NCBI GenBank assembly: GCA_021413865.1 | Contig: JAIOPN010000016.1 | Span: forward strand, 124,001-188,000 | DNA from: Planctomycetota bacterium | GTDB taxonomy: Bacteria > Planctomycetota > Phycisphaerae > Phycisphaerales > Phycisphaeraceae | Length of the DNA: 64,000 bases | Reading direction: 5' to 3' | In this document: positions 37,324 to 47,972 of the stretch, piece by piece | Numbering within the stretch: position 1 is the first letter of the stretch | Layout: every line of letters begins with the position of its first letter | Translations under genes and position numbers: made by a program | The notes under the pieces: model-generated | Database searches by the model: none | Told to the model about the DNA's origin: nothing | Seen by the model: the letters and a program-made list of their open reading frames with translations, nothing else

Positions 37324-38583
37324 TCACTCCCCGCGGATCGTGCGTTCAAGCAGGTCCAGTCCCTGGTCCATCTCCGCCTGGGTGACGACCAGCGACGGGG
37401 CGAGACGGAGCACGGTGTTCTGCGTGCCGTTGATGAGCAGGCCGCGGTCGAGGCACTTGTTGACCACCTCGGTGGCGCTCTTGAACCACGCGCCCGGGGC
37501 CTGCGGGTTGAGCTCGATGCCGATGAAAAGCCCCTTGCCGCGCACGGCCTTGACGCGCGGGTCCTTCGCGGCGAAGCGGCGCACGCGTTCCATGGCGTGG
37601 TTGCCGAGTTTCGCGGCGTGGGCCAGCAGGTTGTCGCGCTCGATGACGCGGAACACAGCGGCGGCAGCGGCCATGGAGACGCAGTTCCCGCCCAGCGTGG
37701 TGGCGTGGGCGACGATGCCCTGCTTGCGGCTGTCGTAGAGTTCGGCGACGCGCGGCCCGGCGCACATCACGCCCACCGCCAGCCCGCCGCCCACGCCCTT
37801 GGCCAGGGTCATGATGTCCGGCTTCACGTCCCAGTGCTGGTGTGCGAAGTATTTCCCGGTGCGCCCGCAGCCGGTCCAGACCTCGTCGAAGATCAGGACC
37901 ATGTCGCGCTCGTCGCAGAGCTTCCGCAGGCCGGTGATGTAGGCGTCGTCGGGGATGTTGATGCCACCCTCGCCCTGGATCGGCTCGACGATGACAGCGA
38001 TCGTCTCGTCGTCGCACGCCTTCTTCATCGCCTCAAGGTCGTTGTAGGGCACGTTGGAGAAACCGGCGAGGAAGGGCTCGAAGTTGTGCCGGACCTTTTC
38101 CTGGCCGGTCGCCATCATGGTGGCGAAGCTCCGGCCGTGGAAGCTGTTGATCGCGGAGACGATCTTGTAGCGGAACTTGCCCTTGATCTTGCCGGGTTTG
38201 GCCTTGCCGTAGAGGCGGGCGAGTTTGAAGGCGGCCTCGTTGGCGTCGGCGCCGCTGTGGCAGAAGAAGGAGCGCCCGCCGAAGCCGTGCTTGAAGATCG
38301 CCTCGGCCAAATGCGTCTGCGGCTCGGTGTAGAGCAGGTTACCGGCGTGCCAGATCAGGTTCGCCTGGTCGGTGACGGCCTTGACCAGGTCCGGGTGGCA
38401 GTGGCCCAGCACGCCCGCGCCGAAGCCGGCGAAGAGGTCGAGGTATTCCTTCCCCTCGGCGTCCCACATCTTCGCCCCCCGGCCGCGCACGATCGCGATC
38501 GGGTAGCGCGGGTAGTTCCCCGTCATGTACGCGGCCTCGCGGTCGATGATCTCCTGCGTCTTGGTCGCTTGCGTCGTGGTCAC
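37324..38583 (-). CDS. argD: Acetylornithine aminotransferase family (class III aminotransferase)
   Basis: 419 residues. A PLP fold-type I enzyme with YLDLFAGFGAGVLGHCHPDL, SFHGRSFATMMATGQEK, VIVEPIQGEGGINIPDDAYI and DEVWTGCGRTGKYFA. The PLP Lys is in TLAKGVGGGL (about residue 261). It converts N-acetylglutamate semialdehyde to N-acetylornithine in arginine synthesis, or a related omega-amino substrate; family members are hard to tell apart. The length is slightly above the usual 390-400. Other arg genes are not adjacent. Start ATG at 38583. Confidence 0.85.
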   Translation of the reverse strand: MTTTQATKTQEIIDREAAYMTGNYPRYPIAIVRGRGAKMWDAEGKEYLDLFAGFGAGVLGHCHPDLVKAVTDQANLIWHAGNLLYTEPQTHLAEAIFKHGFGGRSFFCHSGADANEAAFKLARLYGKAKPGKIKGKFRYKIVSAINSFHGRSFATMMATGQEKVRHNFEPFLAGFSNVPYNDLEAMKKACDDETIAVIVEPIQGEGGINIPDDAYITGLRKLCDERDMVLIFDEVWTGCGRTGKYFAHQHWDVKPDIMTLAKGVGGGLAVGVMCAGPRVAELYDSRKQGIVAHATTLGGNCVSMAAAAAVFRVIERDNLLAHAAKLGNHAMERVRRFAAKDPRVKAVRGKGLFIGIELNPQAPGAWFKSATEVVNKCLDRGLLINGTQNTVLRLAPSLVVTQAEMDQGLDLLERTIRGE

Positions 38584-38662
38584 CGAGGGGCTACTCCGTC
38601 GTGGGGTTTGCGGGTCCGATGGTTCACTGGCGGCGGGGGAGCGATTATACAGTGACGGCGTT

Positions 38663-38747
38663 CGGACGAGCCGCGACCGTGAGGAAGCGGTCTTCTCTTG
38701 AAATTGGGCTCTTCACAAGTCCGCTCCTTCACGGTCGCGGCTCGTCC
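38663..38747. repeat. Hairpin repeat type E
   Basis: GGACGAGCCGCGACCGTGAG (38663 onward) is mirrored by CACGGTCGCGGCTCGTCC (38730-38747), with near-complete pairing over 30 bp. It lies in the divergent region between argD and the membrane protein gene. There is no T-run. Confidence 0.8.
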
Positions 38748-38791
38748 AGAGTGAGCCCCGCCGTGCCCGGAATCCTCTAATCTGTCCCACG

Positions 38792-39847
38792 ATGGCGCGC
38801 ACGCACCTCATCCTCGACGGCCTGCAGGACCCGCTCATGGCGCAGCGGCTGTCGGCGACGTGGAGCGAGTACGGTTTCGACAACGCGGTCGATGTCGCCG
38901 GGCAGTGCGGCTGGGTCGCGCGGGGCAAAAAGGCGGAATCGCACGCCGCGCTGACCGAGACCGAGGTGGACCGCGCGGCGGCCATCGCCAGGCTCTTCGG
39001 GGTCGAGGTGCGCGACCGCGTTGGTGCGACGTTCATCCCCGAGAATGATCTGGCTGCGCTGCGGAAACAGGCGGCGTACGAATACAAATCGCGCACGGCG
39101 ACGGCGCTGGTGTTCGGCCTGCCCGCGCTGCTGCTGCACTACGTCTCCCCGATCCTCGCCCCGGGTTCCGGCAGCATCACGCGGTCGATGGCGTACCCGT
39201 GGCTTTTCGAGTTCCTGCTGGTGGGCTGGGCCTGCCTGGCGGCGGGGTGGCCGATCCTCTGGCAGGGGATGCTCGCGGCGATCGGCCTGCGCATGACGGG
39301 CGATCTCCTGACCAGCCTGATCGTGCTGGCGGCGTTCGTGCCTTCGGCGCTGGGGCTGGGTTCGATGGCGTGGCGACCGCTGCCCTGGTTCGACATGGCC
39401 CAGACCGGGCCGATGTTTCACGCGGCGATGCTCGTGATGTTCCTCGCGGTGCTGCAGCGGTGGCTGGTGCACCGCTTGAGCGAAAAACTCTCCGGCCGGG
39501 CGACGCTGATGATGCCGGGCTTCGGCCGGTTCGCGTTCCTCTGGCTGGTCACGAGCGTGGTGGTAGGTTGCGTGACGCGGAACTGGTCGATGGGCCTGGC
39601 GGTGGCGATGCTCCTGCCGCCGTTGATCTCGCTGGGCGCGATCAACCGCTGGAGCCCGGGCTGGTCGATGGCGCTGCCGGTGGCGGGCTTCGCGATGTTC
39701 CTGGTGATGGCCCCGCGCTGGATCGGCCGGAGCGCGGCGGGTGTGGAGATCGAGACGGCGGCGGGGTTTCAGTTGGTGATGATCGGCGTGATGGCGGCGG
39801 GGTGGGGGAGGCTCAAGCCTTTGAATCCGCGGGTTGAGGTGAAATGA
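38792..39847 (+). CDS. Multi-pass membrane protein, unknown function
   Basis: 351 residues. A soluble N-terminus of about 95 residues (ILDGLQDPLMAQRLSATWSE) is followed by roughly eight hydrophobic segments from about residue 102, e.g. ALVFGLPALLLHYVSPILA, LLTSLIVLAAFVPSALGL and LVMFLAVLQRWLVHRLSEKL. The arrangement of the first helices with AGWPILWQGMLAA loosely recalls the transmembrane part of heavy-metal P-type ATPases, but no ATPase domain is present. The gene ends just before a bidirectional terminator shared with HU. Confidence 0.6.
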   Translation: MARTHLILDGLQDPLMAQRLSATWSEYGFDNAVDVAGQCGWVARGKKAESHAALTETEVDRAAAIARLFGVEVRDRVGATFIPENDLAALRKQAAYEYKSRTATALVFGLPALLLHYVSPILAPGSGSITRSMAYPWLFEFLLVGWACLAAGWPILWQGMLAAIGLRMTGDLLTSLIVLAAFVPSALGLGSMAWRPLPWFDMAQTGPMFHAAMLVMFLAVLQRWLVHRLSEKLSGRATLMMPGFGRFAFLWLVTSVVVGCVTRNWSMGLAVAMLLPPLISLGAINRWSPGWSMALPVAGFAMFLVMAPRWIGRSAAGVEIETAAGFQLVMIGVMAAGWGRLKPLNPRVEVK

Positions 39848-39875
39848 AAAACCCCCGGCGGTTGCCGGGGGTTTT
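39847..39875. terminator. Bidirectional Rho-independent terminator
   Basis: AAAACCCCCGGC / GCCGGGGGTTTT form a perfect stem around GGTT, with A and T runs on either side. It separates the convergent membrane protein and HU genes. Confidence 0.9.
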
Positions 39876-39919
39876 CGTTGATCGTCATTCGAATCGCGCC
39901 GAGCGGCGCGGGGTTCGGA

Positions 39920-40231
39920 TTACTTGATCATGTCCTTGAGCGCCTTCAAGGGGCGGATCTTGACCACGCGGGAGGCCGGCTTGGCCTTGAACATGACTTC
40001 CTGCTTGGTGAAGGGGTTGATGCCCTTGCGAGCGGCGGTGGCGGGCTTGACGCGGACGACGAACTTGGCGAGGCCGGGCAGGGCGAAGACGCCCGGGCCC
40101 TTCTTGCCCAGTTCGTTCTTGATGATCTCGCCCATCGCTTCGCACACGCTGGCGATCTCTTTGCGCTTCAGACCGGTCTTGGCGGCGAGTTGCGTGTAAA
40201 CCTCGCTCTTGGTGATTGCCTTCTTGCTCAT
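39920..40231 (-). CDS. hup: HU-family DNA-binding protein
   Basis: 103 residues, slightly longer than typical HU (90). The N-terminal helices are [19 protein letters not shown]; the DNA-binding arm region is [18 protein letters not shown], where INPFT corresponds to the usual RNPxTG motif. It binds and bends DNA as a dimer in the nucleoid. A strong SD (AAGGAAGGAG) lies 7-8 bp before the ATG, which fits an abundant protein. It is divergent from dnaK. Confidence 0.93.
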   Translation of the reverse strand: MSKKAITKSEVYTQLAAKTGLKRKEIASVCEAMGEIIKNELGKKGPGVFALPGLAKFVVRVKPATAARKGINPFTKQEVMFKAKPASRVVKIRPLKALKDMIK

Positions 40232-40628
40232 GAAACCAAACTCCTTCCTTGGAAAGGGGGGTGTTGATTGTCCGTGCCCCCGGCTTCCACCGGGAAATAG
40301 GCCTCGGACGGTTGATAACTATCGAGATTGTGCTGGTTTTTCCTATAACTTTCAAGGCCGGTGGAGATTTCCACCAAGAAATACAGGGGTTTGTGGGATA
40401 GGTCCGGATGTCGGGGCGGGGAGTTCGCCTCGATTGCCGGGTCGAACGCCGTTGTCAATTTGGCAGTCGCCTGTTGCTCCTGGGCTCTCATGGCAGGCGG
40501 CGGAGCCGTGGGACCCACAAAAAGCGGCCATTTCACGCTCAAATCGGTGGCACTGCGTTTGCGATGGACTACCCTGTGTGGCACCGCATGCCTTCTATAT
40601 GGGTGCGCCGCACGGAAAGGCTCACATC

Positions 40629-42530
<1,902 letters not shown>

Positions 42531-42564
42531 ACCTCCTCTCAACATCAAAACTCAACCCACCCCT

Positions 42565-42596
42565 AAAGCCCAGGCATGGCAATGCCTGGGCTTTTT
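42565..42596 (+). terminator. Rho-independent terminator after dnaK
   Basis: AAAGCCCAGGCAT / ATGCCTGGGCTTT form a 13-bp stem with loop GGCA and a T-run, 35 bp downstream of the dnaK stop. Confidence 0.92.
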
Positions 42597-42662
42597 CTTT
42601 CCTTTGAACTCCCCCGATTTCCCCGCTAATCTGCCCCGTTCCCACCCCATCGGTGCACCACC

Positions 42663-43688
42663 ATGAAAGCCGCCATCGTCCTCGAACCCGGCAAGCTCAC
42701 CGTGCGCGACGTCGCCGAACCGCAGATCGGCGACTACGACGCCCTCTGCGAACTCCTCTACGGCGCCACCTGCTCGGGCACCGACACGCATCTGATCAAG
42801 GGCCATTTTCCCTGGCCGATCAAATACCCCACCGTGCTCGGCCACGAGAGCGTCGGCCGCGTCGTCAAGGTCGGCCCCAAGGTCCGCCACTTCAAGATCG
42901 GCGACCTCGTCACCCGCGTCGGCACCACGCCGCCCGACTCATCGCTCAACGTCACCTGGGGCGGTTTCACGCAGCTCGGCATCGCAAAAGATCACTGGGC
43001 GATGAAGCGCGACGGCCTGCCCGCGTCGCAGTGGAGCGGCTACCGCATCAACCAGGTTGTCCCGCCCGGCATCGACCCCATCGCCGCCACCATGATCATC
43101 ACCCTCCGCGAAACGTGGAGCTACACCACCCGCCTGGGCGTGAAGAGCGGCTCGACCGTGCTCATCGTCGGCTCCGGCGGCAACGGCCTGGCGTTCGCCG
43201 TTCACGCCCGCAACCTCGGCGCGGCCCGCGTCGTCGCCGTCGGCAGCGCCGCACGCGAGGCGGAGTTCCGCGCCGCCGGCGTCCACGACTACATCGACTA
43301 CCACGGCGACAACCTCTCCACCCGCATCGCCGCCGTTCAGCCCGACGGCTTCCAGTTCATCATCGACGCCGTGGGGAAGACCGGCCTCGTGGACAGCGTG
43401 CTCCCCAACCTCGCCGCGCACGGCACGGTCGCCATCTACGGCATCGACGACTACCACAACTGCTCGATCAACCCCAACCTCGCCCGCGGCACGTTCACCC
43501 TCTACCGCGGCGGCTACGACGAGGAAGAGGCGCACGAGGCCATCACCGCCCAGCTCCGCGGCGGTGCGATCGACGCGAAACTCTGGTTCGGCGACGCCGC
43601 ACCGTATCCCCTGGAGCGCATTGCCGACGCCTTCGACGCCGTCGCAAAGCGCCGCCACATCAAGGCCGTGATTAAACTGAACGCCTGA
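42663..43688 (+). CDS. Zinc-type alcohol dehydrogenase (MDR family)
   Basis: 341 residues. The GroES-like domain has the catalytic-zinc Cys in GATCSGTDTHLIKGHFPW and the GHE motif in PTVLGHESVGRVV. The Rossmann motif is VLIVGSGGNGLAFAVHARNL. The four-Cys structural-zinc lobe usual in this superfamily is not visible. It oxidises an alcohol or sugar alcohol with NAD(P); the exact substrate is unknown, possibly a polyol given the carbohydrate context. A compact hairpin repeat follows 30 bp downstream. Confidence 0.88.
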   Translation: MKAAIVLEPGKLTVRDVAEPQIGDYDALCELLYGATCSGTDTHLIKGHFPWPIKYPTVLGHESVGRVVKVGPKVRHFKIGDLVTRVGTTPPDSSLNVTWGGFTQLGIAKDHWAMKRDGLPASQWSGYRINQVVPPGIDPIAATMIITLRETWSYTTRLGVKSGSTVLIVGSGGNGLAFAVHARNLGAARVVAVGSAAREAEFRAAGVHDYIDYHGDNLSTRIAAVQPDGFQFIIDAVGKTGLVDSVLPNLAAHGTVAIYGIDDYHNCSINPNLARGTFTLYRGGYDEEEAHEAITAQLRGGAIDAKLWFGDAAPYPLERIADAFDAVAKRRHIKAVIKLNA

Positions 43689-43717
43689 TTTTTTCAAAAA
43701 TCTGGTGGGGTAGGTAT

Positions 43718-43750
43718 CCCATAGCCCCCGGCTCCGCCGGGGGCTATGGG
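43718..43750. repeat. Hairpin repeat type B, compact copy 3
   Basis: CCCATAGCCCCCGGC pairs perfectly with GCCGGGGGCTATGGG around TCC. The arms are the same as in copies 1 and 2 without the 70-bp spacer. It may serve as a terminator for the dehydrogenase. Confidence 0.85.
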
Positions 43751-43845
43751 AAGAGTGCGGGTCATTCAAAAGAGACCACCGCTCCCCACTAGGCACGCAC
43801 AATCTTTGCCTTTTCCCATTCCGCTGCCGATACTTCGCAGGTGAC

Positions 43846-43919
43846 GGGCGGTTAGCTCAGTTGGCTAGAGCGCCACTTTTACATAGTGGATGTCGCAGGT
43901 TCGACTCCTGTACCGCCCA
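43846..43919 (+). tRNA. tRNA-Val(UAC), integration target
   Basis: 74 nt. The acceptor stem GGGCGGT / ACCGCCC, the D-arm AGCTCAGTTGGCTAGAGC, the anticodon stem-loop CCACT / TTTACAT / AGTGG (anticodon UAC) and the T-arm GCAGGTTCGACTCCTGT are all present; CCA is not encoded. Its 3' 14 bases fall in the 16-bp core duplicated at 51991-52006, so the element inserted here and restored the tRNA. Confidence 0.96.
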
Positions 43920-45183
43920 TTCCCGCAGCGTCCGTGCTCGTACCCGCATCGCCTGAAAATACAGTGTTTCCCGTGGTATCTGTGATGTTTTCGCTCACGG
44001 TCACACTTTCCACGTTCACCCCTATTCCGCCCAGTTCCGCCCCAGCGCGCGTCGTCTGGCGCGTCGCGCTGAAGACGGCTTTGTCGAAGTGGGCGTCCGT
44101 GGTCATGCGGTAGAACGCATCGGCGATCTTTTCCGTGTGCCCCAGCCACGCGGCGCAGACGTGCGACGGGTACTGGTCAGCCAACTCCGTCGCCCTCGAT
44201 GCCCTCAAGTTCTGCCACAGCTTGCCCCACGGCTGGACGCCTGCCGCCGTGATGTACCGTGCAAACTGCGTGCGGATGTTCTGCAAAGAGTCGCGGTAGC
44301 GGGTGATGACGTGCTCGCTGCCCTCGGGTGCGGCGTCGAAGGCGGCTTGGAAGTGGTCCGCCAACTCAGGGAACATCGGCACCACACGGATACCGCCGTC
44401 GTCGTGATGCTCCGTCTTGCTCGAACGCACGATGAACCGCTTGCCCTTGAAGTCCACGTCCCGCCACGCCAGGGCGAACGCCTCGGACGGGATGCGGAGT
44501 CCGCCCCAACGGGCCAGGGCGATCAACAGCTTCCATTGCGGGCAAGGGACATGATCCACAACCCTCTGCACCACGTCGCCGGGGACAAACTCCCGACGGG
44601 CGGGGTTGCCGACCACTTGCCCCTTGATGTGCTCGAACGGATTGAAGCGGACCAGCTTCCGCCTCAGCGCCACCGCAAAGTAGTGGCGGGCGTAGCGGCA
44701 CCGCTTGGCGATCGTCGCCTTGGCCAGCTTGGCCTTGACCATCCGCGCCCTGTAGGCGTCGGCGTCGGCTGTCGTCACCGCGTCGATCGGGAGTGATTCG
44801 CCAAGGTGGCGGACCAGCCACACGCGGCCCTGCCCCATCAGCGTGAGGGTGGCGGGTTTCAGGTCGGCCCGTTCGGCGAGGTAGTCGCGGATGAACGCAT
44901 CGACGGTCGGGACCGCCTCGCGGTCTCGCTTCTCAACGAGCCCCACGCCGACCAGCTTGGAGTAAACGTCGTCGCCCACCTCGCCCAGCCACCGGGCCAC
45001 ATCAGCCTCCGGCGCACGCTGCATCGCCTGGGCACCGACCAGCGACTCGACGCGGTACTTGAAGAACTGGGCGTCGGTCTTGGACATGTCGCCGCAGTAG
45101 AGGATGCGGCGCTTGCCGTCGCGGTCAACGAAGAGGATGCGCTGAGCGCCGGTCTTCTTGTTCGTGCTGAGGGTAGCCATCAC
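43879..45183 (-). CDS. int: Tyrosine recombinase / integrase
   Basis: 434 residues. The core-binding N-terminal domain (PTVDAFIRDYLAERADLKPA) is followed by the catalytic domain: Arg in GGLRIPSEAFALAW (about 229), WQNLRASRATEL (about 323, Asn in place of the usual first His), WLGH, and the catalytic Tyr in DAFYRMTTD (about 357). It catalyses site-specific integration into the tRNA gene. The last 13 codons lie in attL and the tRNA antisense strand (MGGTGVEPATSTM, stop at 43879). In the excised circle the frame would instead run on into 51742-51990. It overlaps the upstream regulator gene by 4 bp. Confidence 0.93.
   Translation of the reverse strand: MMATLSTNKKTGAQRILFVDRDGKRRILYCGDMSKTDAQFFKYRVESLVGAQAMQRAPEADVARWLGEVGDDVYSKLVGVGLVEKRDREAVPTVDAFIRDYLAERADLKPATLTLMGQGRVWLVRHLGESLPIDAVTTADADAYRARMVKAKLAKATIAKRCRYARHYFAVALRRKLVRFNPFEHIKGQVVGNPARREFVPGDVVQRVVDHVPCPQWKLLIALARWGGLRIPSEAFALAWRDVDFKGKRFIVRSSKTEHHDDGGIRVVPMFPELADHFQAAFDAAPEGSEHVITRYRDSLQNIRTQFARYITAAGVQPWGKLWQNLRASRATELADQYPSHVCAAWLGHTEKIADAFYRMTTDAHFDKAVFSATRQTTRAGAELGGIGVNVESVTVSENITDTTGNTVFSGDAGTSTDAAGMGGTGVEPATSTM
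43906..43921. other. attL core (16 bp)
   Basis: TCCTGTACCGCCCATT, overlapping the last 14 bases of tRNA-Val. The identical 16-mer is at 51991-52006. Confidence 0.93.
44046..44069. repeat. 24-bp direct repeat near the left end of the element
   Basis: Begins CGCGCGTCGT and ends GCGTCGCGC; identical over 24 bases to 51920-51943, same orientation, 124 bp inside the attL core. The two copies are read in different frames by the overlapping genes, so the identity is at DNA level. Likely an integrase arm-type binding site. Confidence 0.75.
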
Positions 45184-45398
45184 TTGCTCCGTTTCTTGAG
45201 TTTCGGCGTCGGCGTGAAGGTGACGCTGTAGCCGAGCGCGCGGGCGAGGTCTTCGACGTGTCCGGCGCTCAGGCCGGCGTGACCGTTCATCAGGCGGGAG
45301 ATGCTCGCCGGCTCGACGCCCGACGCCCGCGACAACTCGCGGACGCCCCGGCCATCGGCTCGGACCAGGGCTTGAAGTTGCTTCATCAGTTTGGGCAT
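45180..45398 (-). CDS. Small Xre-type helix-turn-helix regulator
   Basis: 72 residues from ATG at 45398 (MPKLMKQLQALVRADGRGVR); the frame is open up to 45452. VRELSRASGVEPASISRLMN is a classic HTH, followed by AGLSAGHVEDLARALGYSV, typical of Cro/C1-type proteins. It overlaps the integrase start by ATGA, so it is probably co-transcribed and controls integrase or element gene expression. It ends in a basic tail (KLKKRSK). Confidence 0.85.
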   Translation of the reverse strand: MPKLMKQLQALVRADGRGVRELSRASGVEPASISRLMNGHAGLSAGHVEDLARALGYSVTFTPTPKLKKRSK

Positions 45399-45485
45399 GG
45401 CATATACCCTATCGTCCGTGTTGAGGTTGCACAACAAGTATTTCGCACCCACCGCCCGGACCGTCCGCGGCGGGGTGTCGGTGTC

Positions 45486-46349
45486 TTAGAAACCCAGCCC
45501 GGCGAAGGGGAGGCGGGGTTGGGTGCGCCAGACCAAGAGCGTGCCCTTGCCGGCTTGGATGGTCTTGACGACTCCCTGCGGCACCGCGGCGCGCCCCTCT
45601 GCCGATCCGATCCGATCCGACGCGCCGATGCGAGAGCCCTTGCCGTCGAGCAGGTTGCCGTCCTCGTCCACGTCGGGTACCGCCGAGTCGAAGCCGTCGG
45701 CGCGCATCTCGAACCGCGTCGCCTCCAAATAGAGGCCGTCGGACTGGGGCGTCGGCTTACGGCCAAGGCACATCGCCTGCCCCGGCGCGAGGCCGCGCCA
45801 GTTGTCTGAGTTGCAGGCGCTGGCGTACCCGACCATTTGCGACACGTCATAAGACCCGACGTACCGCTGCACCTCCAGCGTCAGCGTGGCGATGACCGTG
45901 GGGATGCCGTTGCGCGGCGGGAGGCCCTTGCTGTTGAGGATTGGATTGCCCGCGTGGTCGGTGAACTTCTCCACCGTCGCCACGCCGGTATCCCAGTAAA
46001 AGACCGGGTATCCGCCGGGCGTGGGTCGCTGCGTTCCGCCGTTCGAGCCGCCCGCGCGGGTGTCATAGGTAAACGAGACCGACCACATGCCGTCGTCGCC
46101 GTTGATGGCGGGGCTCACCGCGGCGATGTTGAAGTCGATAACCTTGAGGCGGGGGTCGGGGATGTTGCCGGCGGCGTCTTTGTAAACCTGCCCGACGCCG
46201 ATGCCACGCGCGGAGAACACGGCGGCCAGCGCGTCAAACGAGGTGGGTGCCAACACCTTGAGGGTGCGGCGGAAGGTGCGGTTGCCGTCGAGGTCGCCCC
46301 CGAGACTCGGGGCGATCACGTCCTCGGTGATTTGCGGGAAGGTGGACAT
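45486..46349 (-). CDS. Element-encoded protein of unknown function, phage-structural appearance
   Basis: 287 residues, no signal or membrane segment, beta-rich. Notable stretches: DLDGNRTFRRTLKVLAPTSF, KVIDFNIAAVSPAINGDDGM, GIPTVIATLTLEVQRYVGSY and EATRFEMRADGFDSAVPDVD. The composition resembles virion or tail-associated proteins, but I cannot name a family. It starts 3 bp after the small-terminase-like gene ends, so the two are translationally linked. In a satellite it could interfere with or redirect helper packaging; this is speculation. Confidence 0.6.
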   Translation of the reverse strand: MSTFPQITEDVIAPSLGGDLDGNRTFRRTLKVLAPTSFDALAAVFSARGIGVGQVYKDAAGNIPDPRLKVIDFNIAAVSPAINGDDGMWSVSFTYDTRAGGSNGGTQRPTPGGYPVFYWDTGVATVEKFTDHAGNPILNSKGLPPRNGIPTVIATLTLEVQRYVGSYDVSQMVGYASACNSDNWRGLAPGQAMCLGRKPTPQSDGLYLEATRFEMRADGFDSAVPDVDEDGNLLDGKGSRIGASDRIGSAEGRAAVPQGVVKTIQAGKGTLLVWRTQPRLPFAGLGF

Positions 46350-46352
46350 GGG

Positions 46353-46892
46353 TCAAGGTTCCTGTGGTTGTGCCGCGCGCGACGGCGCGGCGGGGGTGGG
46401 TGGATCGATCAGGTCGGCGGACTCACTGAGCCGGCGCAGGGTGTCGCGGACGGCGGCGTCGAGGATGGATTGAATCTCAGGGATCGTCTTGCCGAACATC
46501 AGCGGCGCGGTGGTCGCGCCCAATGGTTCGACGGCGGCGCGGATCGTGGCAGTGATGCGGTCCCATTCGCGGTGTACGTCGTCGGCGTCGAGCAGCCGGG
46601 CGGCGGCGCGGCGATACTGCCCCTCGTACAAGTCGGCGAGCGCGTTTTCTTTGCGGATTTTGGCGGCCAGCATCTCCCGCGATCCCTCAGACCGTGGGCG
46701 GCCTGGGCGCGTCGATCGTCCGGTGGATTTCAGCCAGGCGGCGACTTCCTCCAGGCTGTAGCGGACGGCGCGGGTGCGCTTGTTCCTCGTGTGCGGACAG
46801 CCCGATTTCGACCAGTTCCAAACCGTATCCTCGTGCACGTCGAGGGCGTCGGCGATGTCGGCGGCGGTCTGGTTTCTGGAAGAGGGCTTCAT
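46353..46892 (-). CDS. Terminase small subunit-like (Nu1-type) DNA-binding protein
   Basis: 179 residues from ATG at 46892 (MKPSSRNQTAADIADALDVH); the frame is open to a GTG at 46940. N-terminal winged-helix HTH: TAADIADALDVHEDTVWNWS, then RAVRYSLEEVAAWLK. Next comes a helical part RSEGSREMLAAKIRKENALA and DLYEGQYRRAAARLLDADDV, with HREWDRITATIRAAVEPLGA, similar to phage Nu1/TerS proteins. TerS proteins recognise packaging sites. No terL is present, which is the feature expected of a phage satellite. An alternative is a simple transcriptional regulator. Confidence 0.72.
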   Translation of the reverse strand: MKPSSRNQTAADIADALDVHEDTVWNWSKSGCPHTRNKRTRAVRYSLEEVAAWLKSTGRSTRPGRPRSEGSREMLAAKIRKENALADLYEGQYRRAAARLLDADDVHREWDRITATIRAAVEPLGATTAPLMFGKTIPEIQSILDAAVRDTLRRLSESADLIDPPTPAAPSRAAQPQEP

Positions 46893-47171
46893 GGCGTGCC
46901 TGTCGTTATTTGAGTTGGCGCGGCTATTGACACTCGACACACGAGATCGCTTTACCCCTCATAGCCGCCACCGGCAGGGAAGAACCTCGCCGCACCGGGG
47001 GTGGGGGTGGGCACCCCCCGCACCCCCTCCGCTCCTCCGGCGCGTCCTGGGGCATCGTGACGCCCGTGTGCAAAGCCGCGCACCACCTTCCGATGGTGCG
47101 GGCGAAAGTCTGCCGGGGCGGTTCTTGCTTCCGCCCCGGCGACCGAACAGAGAGTTCATGCTTGTTGTGCA

Positions 47172-47651
47172 TCACGGGCGCAGGTTCCCGTTCTCGTCGC
47201 GCGGCGACTGCGGCACCATGCTGCTATCCACCACGTCGGGGAACTGGCGGTGCAGCGTGGCCAGCCTCTCGCGGGCCTGAGCCGACGCCTGCATCCGCGT
47301 CCCGGCCTGCCCGCGGGCCTTCTCCAGCGCCCCCGTCTTGGCCGTGTAGTCGGCCTTGACCTTCTCCCACGACGCGAGGTGTTCGCTCAGCGCCCGCGCC
47401 GACGCCTTCGATGCGCGAATCAGTTCCCGCTCATCGCCCATCGACGCGGCGAGTGAGTGTGCCTCGGCCAGCGCGTCCGCATCAGCGGAGGCCTGATCGT
47501 CGGTCTTGTTCAACTGCGTAGTGAGCTGATCGAGCTGTGCGATTTCGCGCGTGGTGATTTTGTCGCCCTTGCTCAACAGCGCGCGGTATTGCTCCCGTGC
47601 CTGGGCATCCGCATCACGTCGGCGTTGAAATATTGCATCCAAGAAACTCAT
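47172..47651 (-). CDS. Coiled-coil protein of unknown function (mobile element)
   Basis: 159 residues from ATG at 47651 (MSFLDAIFQRRRDADAQARE). Highly charged and helical, with heptad-like runs DQLTTQLNKTDDQASADADA and SEHLASWEKVKADYTAKTGA. No signal peptide, no membrane segment. It could be a scaffold-like or structural accessory protein, but no family was recognised. The 280-bp gap downstream (46893-47171) has GC-rich hairpins (e.g. CGCACC...GGTGCG near 47074-47100) and no gene. Confidence 0.6.
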   Translation of the reverse strand: MSFLDAIFQRRRDADAQAREQYRALLSKGDKITTREIAQLDQLTTQLNKTDDQASADADALAEAHSLAASMGDERELIRASKASARALSEHLASWEKVKADYTAKTGALEKARGQAGTRMQASAQARERLATLHRQFPDVVDSSMVPQSPRDENGNLRP

Positions 47652-47708
47652 GCCTGTATCCCTTCGATTGATGATGGAGTTGAACACCGGCCACGCGGCC
47701 GGCGCGGA

Positions 47709-47969
47709 TCAGACCTTCGGCTTGATGCGGCCTTTGGCAACGTGCTGGTGATAGCGCAGCAGTTCGGCCTTGCTCTTGAAGTCTTTGCGGGCCTGGGGGT
47801 CGTGCTCCCACTCGTGGTCGGCCCTCTCCTCGGGCGTGGCGTCCGACCGAAGCGCGGGGGCGGCGCTGGAGGCGGTCTTGGCGGCGGCCTCGGCGTTCTC
47901 GCGCTTGACCCAGTAGGCGACTTCCTCTTTTTGGTTGGCGAACTTCGGGATCGGGATGTAGCTGGACAT
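47709..47969 (-). CDS. Small hydrophilic protein (mobile element)
   Basis: 86 residues, MSSYIPIPKFANQKEEVAYW then VKRENAEAAAKTASSAAP, with a basic C-terminus (HQHVAKGRIKPKV). It starts 3 bp after the stop of the gene at 47973 and 21 bp before the antisense stop region of the preceding unit. No family recognised; probably cytosolic. Confidence 0.55.
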   Translation of the reverse strand: MSSYIPIPKFANQKEEVAYWVKRENAEAAAKTASSAAPALRSDATPEERADHEWEHDPQARKDFKSKAELLRYHQHVAKGRIKPKV

Positions 47970-47972
47970 GGA

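Noticed and set aside
40209-40628. N-terminal extension of DnaK back to 40209
   Set aside because: DnaK homology starts exactly at the ATG at 40629, and the extension overlaps the HU start and control region.
40232-40628. CIRCE/HrcA operator before dnaK
   Set aside because: No TTAGCACTC-type inverted repeat was seen in the 397-bp region.
43718-43750. Rho-independent terminator at repeat B copy 3
   Set aside because: The stem is perfect, but it lacks a T-run, and the same arms recur at two other loci, so it is listed as a repeat; a terminator role remains possible.
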